A stretch of 49,191 nt of DNA. Origin: Lachnospiraceae bacterium. GTDB taxonomy: Bacteria; Bacillota; Clostridia; Lachnospirales; Lachnospiraceae. How positions within the stretch are numbered: position 1 is the stretch's first letter; every line of letters starts with the position of its first letter. The notes under the pieces are model-generated. The model had not been told where the DNA came from. It saw nothing but the letters and a program-made list of their open reading frames with translations, and made no database searches. Location of the stretch: assembly GCA_017460885.1 (NCBI GenBank), contig JAFUAB010000010.1, positions 1 through 49,191 of the forward strand, given 5' to 3'. Both the position numbers and the translations under genes were made by a program. Shown piece by piece: positions 7,587 through 16,314 of this stretch.

Positions 7587-10324
7587 TACCTGGGTACCTC
7601 TACCATGATATATGCCTCAACCTGATCGAGTTCCTCGATCGAGTCAAATCCGTCGAATACAAGACCGCATTCGAAGCCGGCCTTAACCTCCTTAACATCA
7701 TCCTTGAAACGCTTGAGTGATGCCAGCTTGCCCTCAAATATCTGATCTCCGCCTCGGGAGATCCTGACACTACAGCCTCTGGTGATCTCACCGTCAAGCA
7801 CATAAGAACCTGCAATATTTCCAAGTGCGCTGGCTCTGAATATCTGACGGATCTCGGCGTGACCGATGATCTTTTCTTCAAATACGGGATCCAGCATACC
7901 CTTCATGGCTGCTTCGATATCCTCTATAGCCTGATAGATGACCTTATACAGACGGATATCCACACCCTCTCTTTCGGCTGTAGCCTTGGCCTGTGCATCA
8001 TGACGCACATTGAAGCCGATGATGATGGCATTTGATGCGGATGCAAGTATAACATCCGATTCGTTGATCGCACCGACTCCGCCGTGAATGCATTTGACCA
8101 CGACCTCATCGTTGGAAAGCTTGGAAAGGGAAGTCTTAAGCGCTTCCACGGAACCCTGTACATCCGCCTTGACGATAATGTTGAGTTCCTTCAGATTGCC
8201 CTCCTGGATCTTATCAAACAGGTCGTCCAGGCTCATGCGGCTCCTGGTCTCGGCAAGCATATCCTCTCTGTACTGAGCCTGATAGGTCTCCGCAAAGCTT
8301 CTGGCAGTCTTATCATTCTCATGAGCGATGAATACCTCACCCGCAGACGGAACATCCGAAAGACCGAGTATCTCAACAGGTGTGGAAGGGCCTGCTGTCT
8401 TGACGCGTCTGCCCTTATCATCAACCATGGCACGTACCTTACCGTGACATGCTCCGGCAGAGATAAAGTCTCCGACATGAAGGGTACCCTTCTGTACGAG
8501 CACAGTGGCCACCGGGCCCCTTCCCTTATCCAGCTCGGCCTCGATCACGAGACCTCTGGCCTTTCTGTTGGGATTGGCTTTCAGTTCAAGAATATCGGCA
8601 GTCAGAAGGATGGTCTCCAGCAAAGTCTCGATACCCTCTCCGGACTTGGCCGAAACATTTACAAATTCGGTAGAGCCGCCCCAGTCAGCCGGGATCAGCT
8701 CATATTCGGTAAGCTCCTGCTTAACCTTATCAACATTAGCGTTGGGTTTATCTATCTTATTGACGGCAACTATGATCTCTATGCCTGCTGCCTTGGCATG
8801 GTTAATGGCCTCAACGGTCTGAGGCATGACACCGTCGTCAGCCGCCACTACCAGAACCGCGATATCAGTGGAATTGGCACCGCGCATACGCATGGCAGTG
8901 AATGCCTCGTGACCGGGCGTATCAAGGAAGGTTATGCTGCGGTCATTGATCGTAACGGTATAAGCACCGATCGCCTGTGTGATACCGCCTGCCTCCTTGC
9001 CTGTTACATTGGTCTTACGGATCGCATCGAGCAGCGAAGTCTTACCGTGATCGACATGACCCATTACACAGATTACAGGCGGTCTGGGAATGAGATCCTC
9101 CGGAGCCTCGTCCTCTTCCTTAAGAAGCTCCTCGATAACATCCACCTTTTCTTCCTTTTCGCATATGATGTCATACTCTATGGCAATGTTTTCCGCGTCC
9201 TCATAGCTGATCTCAGAGTTTACGGTCAGCACCTGTCCCTGAAGGAAGAGCTTTTTGATGATCACAGAAGGCTGCATCTTCATTTTGTCCGCAAGATCCT
9301 TGAGTGTTATGGTCTCGGGCAGAGTGATGACCTTGATGGTCTCCTCTACCTTCTCCTCTTTCTTCTCGGGCTTTACAAACTTATTTTTCTTTGAGTTGTT
9401 ATTATCTTCTTCGTAGATGCGGTCTTTACGTGAGCGTTCCGCTTTGCCGCCCTGACCCTTGCCCTGAGGGCGTCTGCCGTCTCCTTTGCTCTGGTTGCTG
9501 CTGTCTCCTCCGGCTCCGGAATTCTGATTTTGTTTAAATCTATTGTCCGTCCCCGCATTCGGTCTGCTATTTCTATCGTTACCTTTGTTCCCACGATCAG
9601 GCTTGGGAGCAGCACTTTGAGTACCAGCGCTTTCTTTGAGAGTTCCCGTAACAACCGTGCTCGTTCTTTTTTCGGGTTTCCTGACTGTCGTTTCATTATT
9701 TGTTTCTCCTGCGGCAGGTGCGGCAACTGCCTTGGAAGCCCGTCTCTCTGCTTCCTTACGTTCCTGCATCTGACGCTGCCTAACCTCATATGGCTCATCA
9801 TTGATCTGACTGGGACGCACACTGGAGCGGATGAGTGTATGATGTCCGTTGTCATTTCTGTTCTGTCCCGGTCTGGCAGGGCCTCTGTTCTGAGGCTGTC
9901 CTCCGCCAAGTCTGGAATTATTGTTGTTGCTTACGATTATGATATGGCTTTTTTTCTTTTTTGTCTGATCGGAAGCCGGAGTTTTCTGTGCAGGCTGCCT
10001 GTCTTTCGGAGCACCTTCCCTTTTTACCGGAGCCTGTTCGGGTTTATCGGCTTTCTTTTCGGCTGATGCTTCGGCAGGCTTACCGGTAACCTCCGGTTCT
10101 TTATCGGCTTTATCATTGGCAGGAGCGGGCTTCGGTTTTTCTTCACGATCGGCCTTGCTCTCCACCGAAGTCCCCTTGCCACTGAAATGCGCAGTGACCA
10201 TATCTGCCACGGAATCGTCCACTGAACTTGACGCTGTTTTTCCCTCAATACCTTTATCCTTTATAAAGGCCAGCACTTCTTTGCTTTCCACGCCCACTTT
10301 TTTTGCAAGTTCATGTACTCTCAT
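7586..10324 (-). CDS. infB: translation initiation factor IF-2
   Basis: GTPase that places fMet-tRNA on the ribosome and promotes subunit joining. I start it at 10324 (MRVHELAKK), because an AGGAGG lies 10 bases upstream; an in-frame GTG 9 bases earlier overlaps that site. The protein is about 912 residues. It has an N-terminal IF2-N fold (about 1-50), a long low-complexity linker rich in Lys, Glu, Pro, Asn and Gly (about 50-330), a second IF2-N domain (about 335-390), the G domain with GHVDHGKT near 422-429, DTPGHEAF and NKIDKP, then the beta-barrel, core and C2 fMet-tRNA-binding domains. The linker is variable within the family. The stop overlaps rbfA. Confidence 0.98.
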   Translation of the reverse strand: MRVHELAKKVGVESKEVLAFIKDKGIEGKTASSSVDDSVADMVTAHFSGKGTSVESKADREEKPKPAPANDKADKEPEVTGKPAEASAEKKADKPEQAPVKREGAPKDRQPAQKTPASDQTKKKKSHIIIVSNNNNSRLGGGQPQNRGPARPGQNRNDNGHHTLIRSSVRPSQINDEPYEVRQRQMQERKEAERRASKAVAAPAAGETNNETTVRKPEKRTSTVVTGTLKESAGTQSAAPKPDRGNKGNDRNSRPNAGTDNRFKQNQNSGAGGDSSNQSKGDGRRPQGKGQGGKAERSRKDRIYEEDNNNSKKNKFVKPEKKEEKVEETIKVITLPETITLKDLADKMKMQPSVIIKKLFLQGQVLTVNSEISYEDAENIAIEYDIICEKEEKVDVIEELLKEEDEAPEDLIPRPPVICVMGHVDHGKTSLLDAIRKTNVTGKEAGGITQAIGAYTVTINDRSITFLDTPGHEAFTAMRMRGANSTDIAVLVVAADDGVMPQTVEAINHAKAAGIEIIVAVNKIDKPNANVDKVKQELTEYELIPADWGGSTEFVNVSAKSGEGIETLLETILLTADILELKANPNRKARGLVIEAELDKGRGPVATVLVQKGTLHVGDFISAGACHGKVRAMVDDKGRRVKTAGPSTPVEILGLSDVPSAGEVFIAHENDKTARSFAETYQAQYREDMLAETRSRMSLDDLFDKIQEGNLKELNIIVKADVQGSVEALKTSLSKLSNDEVVVKCIHGGVGAINESDVILASASNAIIIGFNVRHDAQAKATAEREGVDIRLYKVIYQAIEDIEAAMKGMLDPVFEEKIIGHAEIRQIFRASALGNIAGSYVLDGEITRGCSVRISRGGDQIFEGKLASLKRFKDDVKEVKAGFECGLVFDGFDSIEELDQVEAYIMVEVPR

Positions 10325-10338
10325 ATATTCCACTCCTC

Positions 10339-10653
10339 CTAATTATCCGAATCAATATACCCTGTCAGAGCCTTTGCCAGTCCGTGATCCGTTATCGCCA
10401 GATTCGATCTGAGATCACGTCCTATGACCCTGCCGAGGTTTTCCTTATCGGAATACTCCCGGTACGGTATATCCCGGTATTCACACATATCCCTGAAATG
10501 CTTGCGGGTGTTTTCCGACGCATCTGCCGCTATTATGACAAGCTGCGCTTCAAAACTCTTGATCGCCGCCTCGGTCGCGGTTTCACCGGATTTAACCTTA
10601 CCTGCCTTCATGGCTATCCCGAGCATCGATAATGCTTTGTCAGGTCTGCTCAT
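10339..10653 (-). CDS. ylxQ: L7Ae/L30e-family RNA-binding protein (YlxQ)
   Basis: Small (104 residues) protein of the L7Ae/L30e/S12e/Gadd45 fold. The motif [20 protein letters not shown] near residues 14-33 and the following [12 protein letters not shown] strand match kink-turn-binding relatives. It overlaps the end of ylxR by 14 bases and ends 14 bases before infB. This ylxR-ylxQ pair between nusA and infB is a hallmark of Bacillota. A kink-turn RNA target is expected from the fold; the exact target is not known from the sequence. Confidence 0.9.
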   Translation of the reverse strand: MSRPDKALSMLGIAMKAGKVKSGETATEAAIKSFEAQLVIIAADASENTRKHFRDMCEYRDIPYREYSDKENLGRVIGRDLRSNLAITDHGLAKALTGYIDSDN

Positions 10654-10900
10654 TCACATATCCTTCCAGTGCCGTATAGATCTCATCAGGTATTTCGGTT
10701 TTGAGATGCCTGACAAGAGCCTTACGCTTATATGCCTGTGCGATACAGTCTGCATCCCTGCAGATGTAAGCGCCTCTGCCATTCGATTTCTGACGCGTAT
10801 CAACGCAAACCGTTCCCTCCGGGCTTCTGATCACTCTGATCAGTTCTGCCTTGGGTCTTTTGGCTCTGCATACGACACATGTTCTAAAGGGTTCGCTCAT
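10640..10900 (-). CDS. ylxR: YlxR/RnpM-family RNA-binding protein (DUF448)
   Basis: An 86-residue basic protein with the family pattern RTCVVCRAKRPKAELIRVI near the N-terminus and GRGAYICRD in the middle. YlxR-type proteins have been linked to RNase P modulation and gene regulation in Firmicutes. It lies 9 bases after nusA and overlaps ylxQ by 14 bases, so nusA-ylxR-ylxQ-infB should be one translation unit. The two CxxC-like cysteines (residues 8 and 11) are conserved in many homologues. Confidence 0.92.
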   Translation of the reverse strand: MSEPFRTCVVCRAKRPKAELIRVIRSPEGTVCVDTRQKSNGRGAYICRDADCIAQAYKRKALVRHLKTEIPDEIYTALEGYVNEQT

Positions 10901-10909
10901 ACTGCCGCT

Positions 10910-12145
10910 TTATTCCTCATCGGAGCCTTCTGCAGCCTCATCGGCATATTCTCCCTCTTCCGCATACTCTTCGGAGTACTCACCATCGCCGGTATACTCA
11001 CCGTCCTCGGTATACCCGTACTCCTCGTCGTACTCTTCCTCGTCATATTCATCATCATCAAACATATAGTCTTCATATCTGAATCCGACAGCGTCCTTTG
11101 CCTGTGTCTCGGATTTGATATCGATCTTGTAATTGGTAAGCTTGGCCGCCAGACGCGCGTTCTGACCCTTAAGTCCGATCGCAAGGCTAAGCTGGTCATC
11201 CGGAACCACGACCTTGCCAATCCTGGTCTCGGGATCCGCAAACACGGCTACGATCTTGGCCGGACTGAGCGCGTTCTCTATCAGACGTCCCGGATTATCA
11301 TCCCAGTTAACTATATCCACCTTTTCGCCTCTGAGCTCATCAACTACGGAATTGACTCTGGACGAATTCACACCTACACAGGCTCCCACCGCGTCTACAT
11401 CGGGATTGTTGCTCCAAACCGCGATCTTGCTCCTGCTGCCGGGTTCTCTGACTATGGCCTTGATCTCGACGGTACCGTCCTGGATCTCTGCAACCTCCGA
11501 TTCAAAAAGGCATTTAACCAGATCCTTATGTGTACGGCTGACCAGTATTCTCGAGCCGCCCTTTTCGGTTTTTTTGACTTCAAGCACATATACCTTCACG
11601 CGGTCATTCGGACGAAGGTGCTCACTCTCGACCTGCTCGTTGACATTGAGAATGGCATCGGTCTTACCGAGATTGATGGTCAGATTATCACCGACCCTGC
11701 GCTGAACTATACCGGTAACAATGCTTCTCTGCTTGCCGACATACTGGTTGTAGATCGCGTCTCTTTCCTTTTCACGGATCATCTGCAGGATATAGCTCTT
11801 GGCATTCTGGGCAGCGATACGGCCAAACTCCCTGGACTGGATCTCAATCCTGGCGGTATCTCCCACATTGAGCGAAGGATCGACCTCCTTTGCATCCGAC
11901 AGACTGATCTGCAATCCGGGATCCTCTACCTCATCGACCACTTCCTTTTCGGCGTAAACATGATATTCACAGGTTTCCCTGTCTATCTCTACCTTATAGT
12001 TGTCCGCCTTAACGAAATGATTCTGGCATGCCTTCAGAAGTGCACCTTCGATAGCATCAAAAAGCACATCCCTGCTGATCTCCTTTTCCTTCTCCAGCAT
12101 ATCAAGTGCCAGTTTTAATTCGGCTGCAGTGTTATCACTACTCAT
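10910..12145 (-). CDS. nusA: transcription termination/antitermination factor NusA
   Basis: RNA polymerase-associated factor that controls pausing, termination and antitermination. I use the ATG at 12145 (MSSDNTAAEL) because a GGAGG lies 10 bases upstream. The 411-residue protein has the N-terminal polymerase-binding domain (about 1-125), an S1 domain (about 130-200) and tandem KH domains (about 215-345; ARLAAKLTNYKIDIK marks the second). The last 45 residues form a tail of Glu/Asp with regularly spaced Tyr and Gly, not needed in the minimal Firmicutes NusA. It follows rimP and leads the infB genes. Confidence 0.97.
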   Translation of the reverse strand: MSSDNTAAELKLALDMLEKEKEISRDVLFDAIEGALLKACQNHFVKADNYKVEIDRETCEYHVYAEKEVVDEVEDPGLQISLSDAKEVDPSLNVGDTARIEIQSREFGRIAAQNAKSYILQMIREKERDAIYNQYVGKQRSIVTGIVQRRVGDNLTINLGKTDAILNVNEQVESEHLRPNDRVKVYVLEVKKTEKGGSRILVSRTHKDLVKCLFESEVAEIQDGTVEIKAIVREPGSRSKIAVWSNNPDVDAVGACVGVNSSRVNSVVDELRGEKVDIVNWDDNPGRLIENALSPAKIVAVFADPETRIGKVVVPDDQLSLAIGLKGQNARLAAKLTNYKIDIKSETQAKDAVGFRYEDYMFDDDEYDEEEYDEEYGYTEDGEYTGDGEYSEEYAEEGEYADEAAEGSDEE

Positions 12146-12194
12146 CTTAATGTTTCCTCCTTTTACGGGGTTTCCCCGCATTTTTCCGGTATTT

Positions 12195-12671
12195 CTAAAA
12201 ATCCAATGCCAGCCTGATCTGTGCGATCAGACTTCTGTCAACATGCTTCACTTCATCATCGATACGGACGGAAATGGTCTCGGCATCATATCCCTCCAGT
12301 ATTCCCGAGAATTCCTTCGGACCCTTTTTGCCGTCCAGAGGCTTATAAAGCTTAAGCTCAACCTCTTCTCCGATGCTTCTGTCCAGGTGTCTGTCCCTGG
12401 TGAGCTTACGCCCGAGTCCGGGACTGGATACCTCCAGGATATAAGCATCGGGAATGAAATCCTCTCTGTCGAGTACATCCGACAGAGCCCGGCTGACGGT
12501 TTCACAGTCTCCTATGTTTACTCCGCCTTCCTTGTCAATATAGGCTCTCAGATAATAATCAGGGCCTTCCTTAACATACTCCACGTCGTAGATATCAACG
12601 CCCGCTTCTTTCGCTATAGGAACAAGCAGCTCTTCGGTTCTGGTTTCATATTCGGATCGTTTGGATGCCAT
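12195..12671 (-). CDS. rimP: ribosome maturation factor RimP
   Basis: Cytoplasmic factor for 30S subunit assembly. The 158-residue protein has the two-domain layout of the family, with VDIYDVEYVKEGPDYYLRAY at the start of the N-terminal domain and ILEVSSPGLGRKLTRD in the centre. The start is uncertain: the ATG at 12671 (MASKRSEY) has AGGGAG only 3 bases upstream, whereas an ATG at 12686 would add five residues without any ribosome-binding site. It is the first gene of the nusA operon, about 100 bases downstream of a near-consensus promoter. Confidence 0.94.
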   Translation of the reverse strand: MASKRSEYETRTEELLVPIAKEAGVDIYDVEYVKEGPDYYLRAYIDKEGGVNIGDCETVSRALSDVLDREDFIPDAYILEVSSPGLGRKLTRDRHLDRSIGEEVELKLYKPLDGKKGPKEFSGILEGYDAETISVRIDDEVKHVDRSLIAQIRLALDF

Positions 12672-12728
12672 ATACTCCCTGCCCATATGTACAGCCGTAA
12701 GGCCATACTATAGTCACACATTAAATAA

Positions 12729-12748
12729 GTGGGCTCTTGCAAGCCCAC
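12729..12748 (-). promoter_or_regulatory. hairpin in the rimP leader (possible attenuator)
   Basis: GTGGGCT (12729-12735) and AGCCCAC (12742-12748) form a perfect 7-bp stem with a 6-base loop inside the predicted rimP 5' leader. Read on the minus strand it is followed by ACTTATTTAAT, a weak U-rich tract, so partial termination is conceivable. Since the whole nusA operon lies downstream, such a hairpin could let NusA or rimP products adjust their own expression; that is inference. Confidence 0.4.
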
Positions 12749-12780
12749 CCACTACACTAACTACTTTAATAACCTAATAA

Positions 12781-12809
12781 AGAATACACCCAGATCGAAA
12801 GAAATGCAA
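12781..12809 (-). promoter_or_regulatory. sigma-A-type promoter of the rimP-nusA-infB operon
   Basis: On the minus strand, TTGCAT (12809-12804) and TATTCT (12786-12781) are separated by exactly 17 bases. Transcription would begin near 12774, leaving a leader of roughly 100 bases before rimP. No better promoter is seen upstream of rimP. Confidence 0.7.
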
Positions 12810-12949
12810 GTAAAATCGGTATTTTACGGGAATATAAAAATATAATCGCGGATTTTTCTGCGAAAAAAAGCCTTTCATTCGGTTCTGGCCTTATAATATT
12901 TTCAAAAATTGGTGATATTTATAATGTCAGTTTTGAGTATACTCTAATA

Positions 12950-13000
12950 CATGATGACAGGGAAACGATCCATGAAACAGGAAATATGCCCTTTATCATG
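12950..13000 (+). promoter_or_regulatory. leader stem-loop upstream of ECF S-component
   Basis: CATGATGACAGGG (12950-12962) can pair with CCCTTTATCATG (12989-13000): 6 outer and 3 inner base pairs with an internal loop, around a 26-base apical loop. The structure ends about 26 bases before the ATG. Genes for ECF substrate-binding proteins often have vitamin-sensing riboswitches, but I could not match this leader to a known class (TPP, FMN, cobalamin, THF). Confidence 0.35.
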
Positions 13001-13026
13001 AAATATACAAACGGAGGAAGCTTATT

Positions 13027-13617
13027 ATGACAAAGACAGCTAATAAAGACTTACTCATCAAGGTTGTATCCACGGGCATGCTCGCCGCACTGTCCTACGT
13101 TGTGTTCACTTTTCTGCAGATCAGGATCCCGCTGGCGGGCGGTGATGCTGTTTCCATTCATCTCGGAAATGCGGTCTGCGTACTTGGCGCACTGATCCTC
13201 GGCGGAGTCTGGGGCGGTCTGGGAGGTGCCATCGGAATGACCATCGGGGATCTCTTTGATCCGATCTACATAGTATATGCACCCAAAACATTCATACTGA
13301 AGCTCTGCATCGGTCTGATCACCGGCTGGGTGGCGAGGGATCTCGGCAGACTTGGACAGCAGACCGACAAAAAAAGCATCCTTTCACGTGCCGTATGGGG
13401 TACGGTCGCCGGGCTTGCGTTTAATGTGATCTTCGATCCGCTGCTTGGATATTTTTACAAAAGATTCCTGTTAGGCAAACCCGCCGCTGAGCTTACCATC
13501 GCCTGGAACTTCTCGGTAACGGCCCTCAATGCCGTGATATCAACCATAGTAGCGGTTGCGGTATATATGGCGGTTCGCCCGGCTCTGCGCAAATCGGGAC
13601 TTATCCCTGAGGCTTGA
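13027..13617 (+). CDS. ECF transporter S-component (substrate-specificity subunit)
   Basis: A 196-residue integral membrane protein with about six membrane segments. The segment LGNAVCVLGALILGGVWGGL (about residues 47-66) followed by GGAIGMTIGDL is characteristic of ECF-type S-components, which bind a vitamin or other micronutrient and dock onto a shared ecfT/ecfA energising module. That module is encoded at 21.7-24.2 kb. A GGAGG 9 bases upstream supports the ATG. It is monocistronic on the plus strand. The substrate cannot be assigned from sequence. Confidence 0.88.
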   Translation: MTKTANKDLLIKVVSTGMLAALSYVVFTFLQIRIPLAGGDAVSIHLGNAVCVLGALILGGVWGGLGGAIGMTIGDLFDPIYIVYAPKTFILKLCIGLITGWVARDLGRLGQQTDKKSILSRAVWGTVAGLAFNVIFDPLLGYFYKRFLLGKPAAELTIAWNFSVTALNAVISTIVAVAVYMAVRPALRKSGLIPEA

Positions 13618-13659
13618 TCAGGACGATTTTTCGCAGGATACAGAATTTCAAAAAAACTC

Positions 13660-13688
13660 TTGCATTTTGTGCGGGGACTTGTTATTAT
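13660..13688 (+). promoter_or_regulatory. promoter of tRNA-Glu
   Basis: TTGCAT (13660-13665) and TATTAT (13683-13688) are 17 bases apart. Transcription should begin near 13695, about 13 bases before the mature tRNA 5' end. Confidence 0.75.
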
Positions 13689-13707
13689 AGTAAAGCGTTC
13701 CGCACGT

Positions 13708-13779
13708 GGCTCGTTGGTCAAGCGGTTAAGACGCCGCCCTCTCACGGCGGAAACAGCGGTTCGATTCCGCTACGGGCTA
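13708..13779 (+). tRNA. tRNA-Glu (anticodon CTC)
   Basis: All arms fold: acceptor GGCTCGT with ACGGGCT (two G-U pairs), anticodon stem CCGCC/GGCGG with loop CTCTCAC giving anticodon CTC, and T-arm AGCGG/CCGCT around TTCGATT. The body closely follows the Firmicutes tRNA-Glu pattern. CTC reads GAG codons, so this is a minor isoacceptor next to an expected tRNA-Glu(TTC) elsewhere. The 3' CCA is not encoded. Confidence 0.94.
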
Positions 13780-13785
13780 CACTGT

Positions 13786-13822
13786 AAATACTCACAAACA
13801 TCAGGTTTGTGAGTATTTTTTT
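13786..13822 (+). terminator. intrinsic terminator of tRNA-Glu
   Basis: AATACTCACAAAC (13787-13799) pairs perfectly with GTTTGTGAGTATT (13805-13817) around a 5-base loop and is followed by a T-run. It lies 8 bases after the tRNA, so the tRNA gene is a self-contained transcription unit. Confidence 0.9.
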
Positions 13823-13823
13823 A

Positions 13824-14118
13824 TCACAGAGCCGCATAGGCACGCAGCTCTCCCATTGCCGAATTGGTATTAAAGTTAGCCTGGAATTCTCCATCGCTGT
13901 ATCTTGGCGCCAGGTTTCCATAGCGCATTATCTTGGCCGTAAGGCCCTGTCAGCCATATCATCTCTTCGGAGTAGAGCGCATCGTCGTATTTTAGGAGTT
14001 TCAACAGTTCCTCTCTGATAGGCATACATGATCTCTACGGTTACGCCCCATTTATCCGACACTTCCGCAAATGGATAATCCTCGTGTTTTATAGCTTCCT
14101 CAAATTGACAGCATCAAA
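13824..14118 (-). pseudogene. decayed gene remnant of unknown family
   Basis: On the minus strand all three frames carry protein-like stretches that join across frameshifts: QFEEAIKHEDYPFAEVSDKW in the first, ELLKLLKYDDALYSEEMIWL then TGPYGQDNALW in the second, and YSDGEFQANFNTNSAMGELR then AYAAL with a TGA stop in the third. This order, with at least two frame changes in about 290 bases, is what a frameshifted gene end looks like. The 5' part may be lost at the junction with the gene ending at 14122. I do not recognise the family. Confidence 0.55.
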
Positions 14119-14121
14119 ATA

Positions 14122-16215
14122 TCACTCTTTATACTCAGTAAAATCCGAAAGCTTCACAATGTAGAAATCATCCGGACTTCTCACGGTTCCATCCTCCTGG
14201 GGATCAAAGAAATAAGAATCTTCATACGCCTTGCTGGAGTCATAATCTTCTACCTCCTCCTCGGTGTCAACTACCGGATCCGTATAGTCCGTGATACCCT
14301 TTTTATCAAGCGCAAGAACCAGTCCCTGATATTCCTTGGGAACCGTGATATGCAGGCTGACGGTTCCTATTACCGGAGCTTCCGCCCACGTGGTCAGAGT
14401 CAGAGGACTGTAGGTTATTGCCCACTCTTCATTATTGACCCATTCTTCTTCGAAGGTTCCCGATATATGATACTCCGCACCGTTCCATTCCACTGTGGAA
14501 TCATATATAAGCTCATCCGATCCGTACAGATCCTTCACTCCGAATATCAATCCCGTATAATCATCGCAAAGGAGCATATTCTCAGCCATCCAGTTATAAT
14601 ACCATGCATACTTGGCTTCCCTGGAGTCTGCCAGGATGCCGAATTTGGTAGGTACGGTAATCGTATATACTATCTCATAATCAACCATACCGTTGGCATC
14701 GGGATCTGATGCCCTGCACTGCGTCAGGCTGTAGGTTGCCATGCCCTGTTCGATCTCAAGCGTACCGTCATAGATACGGTATCCGTCTTTATCCAGCTGA
14801 TATACAAAGCACGGTGCGGTTAATGCGGACGCATCCTGAACATAATCGCAGCCTGCCTCCTCCAGATATGTCACGATGACGCCGACAACTAGTGACGCGG
14901 TTATATCCCGGTAACCCCAGTCCTCATTGCCCACGGTCGCTATTATGGTTGCCGTACCGTTTCTGACTGCGGTAACAAGTCCGTTTTCGTCTACCGTACC
15001 AACACTCGGATTGTCGCTGGACCACTCTACGGTAAAGCCCAGATCCTCGCTTCTGTTGGAAACCTCCAGCTGCTCAAACTCACCGGGCAGGATATTGATC
15101 ATGTATTCATTCAGAACATAGGTCGCAAAAACCTGATCTATGATGTTTTCCCTGGATTTTTCCAGATTTGAGCTGCGGGTGACCTCTACACCCTCCTCAA
15201 GGATCTTGATCGCCTCGGTAAGCTCTCCCCGGCCGATGGAAGCCTGTGCAAGGCCGAGATAGGCATCGCCACTGTTGTGGAAAATCTTAAGCGCCTGATT
15301 GAAGGTATCGGTAGCCGCATCATAATCCTCGGCTTCCAGATACTGCTTGCCCATATCCAGCTGCATCTGCAGCAGCCTGGTCCTCAGAAGCATGACTGCG
15401 CCGATCGCAAGCCCGATGATTCCGATAGCTATAACGATATACTTAAAAATATTAGGCTTTTCCTTCGGGCCCTCTTCTTCATCATCATAGAAGTCGTCGT
15501 CATCATCCATTTCCGGAGCCGTTTTGACAGGCTCTTCATCCGGTACAACGCTTTCCGGCTCAACGAGGTCTCCGTTTTCGCCGTAATAGCCGTCATTTTC
15601 GGTAATGTCGTTGAGATCATCGCCGTCCATCTCGTCTTCGGCTTCAGCGGTTTCATCAACCTCGGCATTGTCTTCGGCTTCAGCTTCAGCGGTTTCATCA
15701 ACCTCGGCATTGTCTTCGGCTTCAGCGATTTCATCAACCTCGGCATTGTCTTCGGCTTCAGATGGTTCATCAGCTTCGGTATTGTCTTCGGCTTCAGATG
15801 GTTCATCAGCTTCGGCATTGTCTTCGACTTCGGCATTGTCGTCGGCCGATTCGTCCTCTGTGACCGGTTCCGAATCTTCCGTTTCCTCTGCCGGCAGTTC
15901 ATCCGGTTCAGACATCTCCTCCGAATGATCCTCTGCGGATTCTTCTTCTATAGGTTCAGCCATCTCCTCCGAATGATCCTCTGCGGGCTCTTCGTCTATA
16001 GGTCCAGCTGCCTCCTCCGAATGATCCTCTGCAGATTCATCATTCCAATCTCCCGGATCTTCATCCGGATCGATATCCCAGTCGCCCGGATCTTCATCCG
16101 GATCAATATCCCAGTCACTCTCTTTTACTGGAGTTTCATTTTCCTCTCCGAGATTATCCATGGACTGAAACTCTTCTTCCTGTTCCGTTTTTTTGTTTTT
16201 GTTTTTGAAAAGCAT
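14122..16215 (-). CDS. membrane-anchored protein with acidic repeats, TPR-like and Big_2-like domains
   Basis: A 697-residue protein of unknown function. Residues 1-250 are extremely acidic and built of repeats: two DWDIDPDEDPG units (about 35-56), three 16-residue units around AEDHSEE (about 61-104) and five 12-residue units of the type AEDNAEVDETAE (about 133-192). One membrane span lies at 257-277. After it come helical TPR-like pairs (about 284-345; MGKQYLEAEDYDAATDTFNQ), a bacterial Ig-like (Big_2) segment (about 372-445; SSDNPSVGTVDENGLVTAV) and a 240-residue C-terminal region with no clear match. By charge the N-terminus should be cytoplasmic and the rest outside. The ATG has a GGGGAG 11 bases upstream. 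Confidence 0.85.
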   Translation of the reverse strand: MLFKNKNKKTEQEEEFQSMDNLGEENETPVKESDWDIDPDEDPGDWDIDPDEDPGDWNDESAEDHSEEAAGPIDEEPAEDHSEEMAEPIEEESAEDHSEEMSEPDELPAEETEDSEPVTEDESADDNAEVEDNAEADEPSEAEDNTEADEPSEAEDNAEVDEIAEAEDNAEVDETAEAEAEDNAEVDETAEAEDEMDGDDLNDITENDGYYGENGDLVEPESVVPDEEPVKTAPEMDDDDDFYDDEEEGPKEKPNIFKYIVIAIGIIGLAIGAVMLLRTRLLQMQLDMGKQYLEAEDYDAATDTFNQALKIFHNSGDAYLGLAQASIGRGELTEAIKILEEGVEVTRSSNLEKSRENIIDQVFATYVLNEYMINILPGEFEQLEVSNRSEDLGFTVEWSSDNPSVGTVDENGLVTAVRNGTATIIATVGNEDWGYRDITASLVVGVIVTYLEEAGCDYVQDASALTAPCFVYQLDKDGYRIYDGTLEIEQGMATYSLTQCRASDPDANGMVDYEIVYTITVPTKFGILADSREAKYAWYYNWMAENMLLCDDYTGLIFGVKDLYGSDELIYDSTVEWNGAEYHISGTFEEEWVNNEEWAITYSPLTLTTWAEAPVIGTVSLHITVPKEYQGLVLALDKKGITDYTDPVVDTEEEVEDYDSSKAYEDSYFFDPQEDGTVRSPDDFYIVKLSDFTEYKE
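15640..15819 (-). repeat. five in-frame 36-bp coding repeats
   Basis: Encodes five units of about 12 residues with consensus A-E-D-N-A-E-(V/A)-D-E-x-(A/S)-E; one unit carries a 2-residue insertion. The high nucleotide identity between units suggests recent expansion by slippage or recombination, so the copy number may vary between strains. Confidence 0.75.
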
Positions 16216-16314
16216 GATCCCAATCGCTCCCCTTTATGAGGATAAATAAACAGATATAGTCCGACACAATCGGTAATGATGAAATTCAATCCTCTACAGT
16301 ATACCACATATAAA

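Larger units (their letters stand above)
12672..13026. other. divergent regulatory region between rimP and the ECF S-component gene
   Basis: No gene is visible in these 355 bases. The left part holds the rimP leader hairpin and promoter. The right part (about 12890-13026) is the AT-rich upstream region of the plus-strand ECF gene, with a possible TATAAT at 12920-12925 but no good -35, a long interrupted stem-loop at 12950-13000, and a GGAGG ribosome-binding site just before the ATG at 13027. The stretch 12810-12890 is AT-rich and shows no recognisable feature. Confidence 0.6.

Noticed and set aside
8084-9394. Plus-strand open frame opposite infB
   Set aside because: Antisense shadow of a clear IF-2 G-domain region.
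10424-12118. Long plus-strand open frame (564 codons) opposite nusA, ylxR and ylxQ
   Set aside because: It is antisense to three well-supported conserved genes, has no homologous features and reflects codon bias of the coding strand.
12892-12897. TATAAT upstream of the ECF S-component
   Set aside because: No -35 at 16-18 bases; the second TATAAT at 12920-12925 is better placed, although also weak.
13809-14018. Small plus-strand open frame after tRNA-Glu
   Set aside because: It begins inside the tRNA terminator and opposes the better-supported decayed minus-strand gene.
15640-15819. 36-base tandem repeats considered as a CRISPR array
   Set aside because: Continuous in-frame coding repeats without spacers and no cas genes anywhere in the window.
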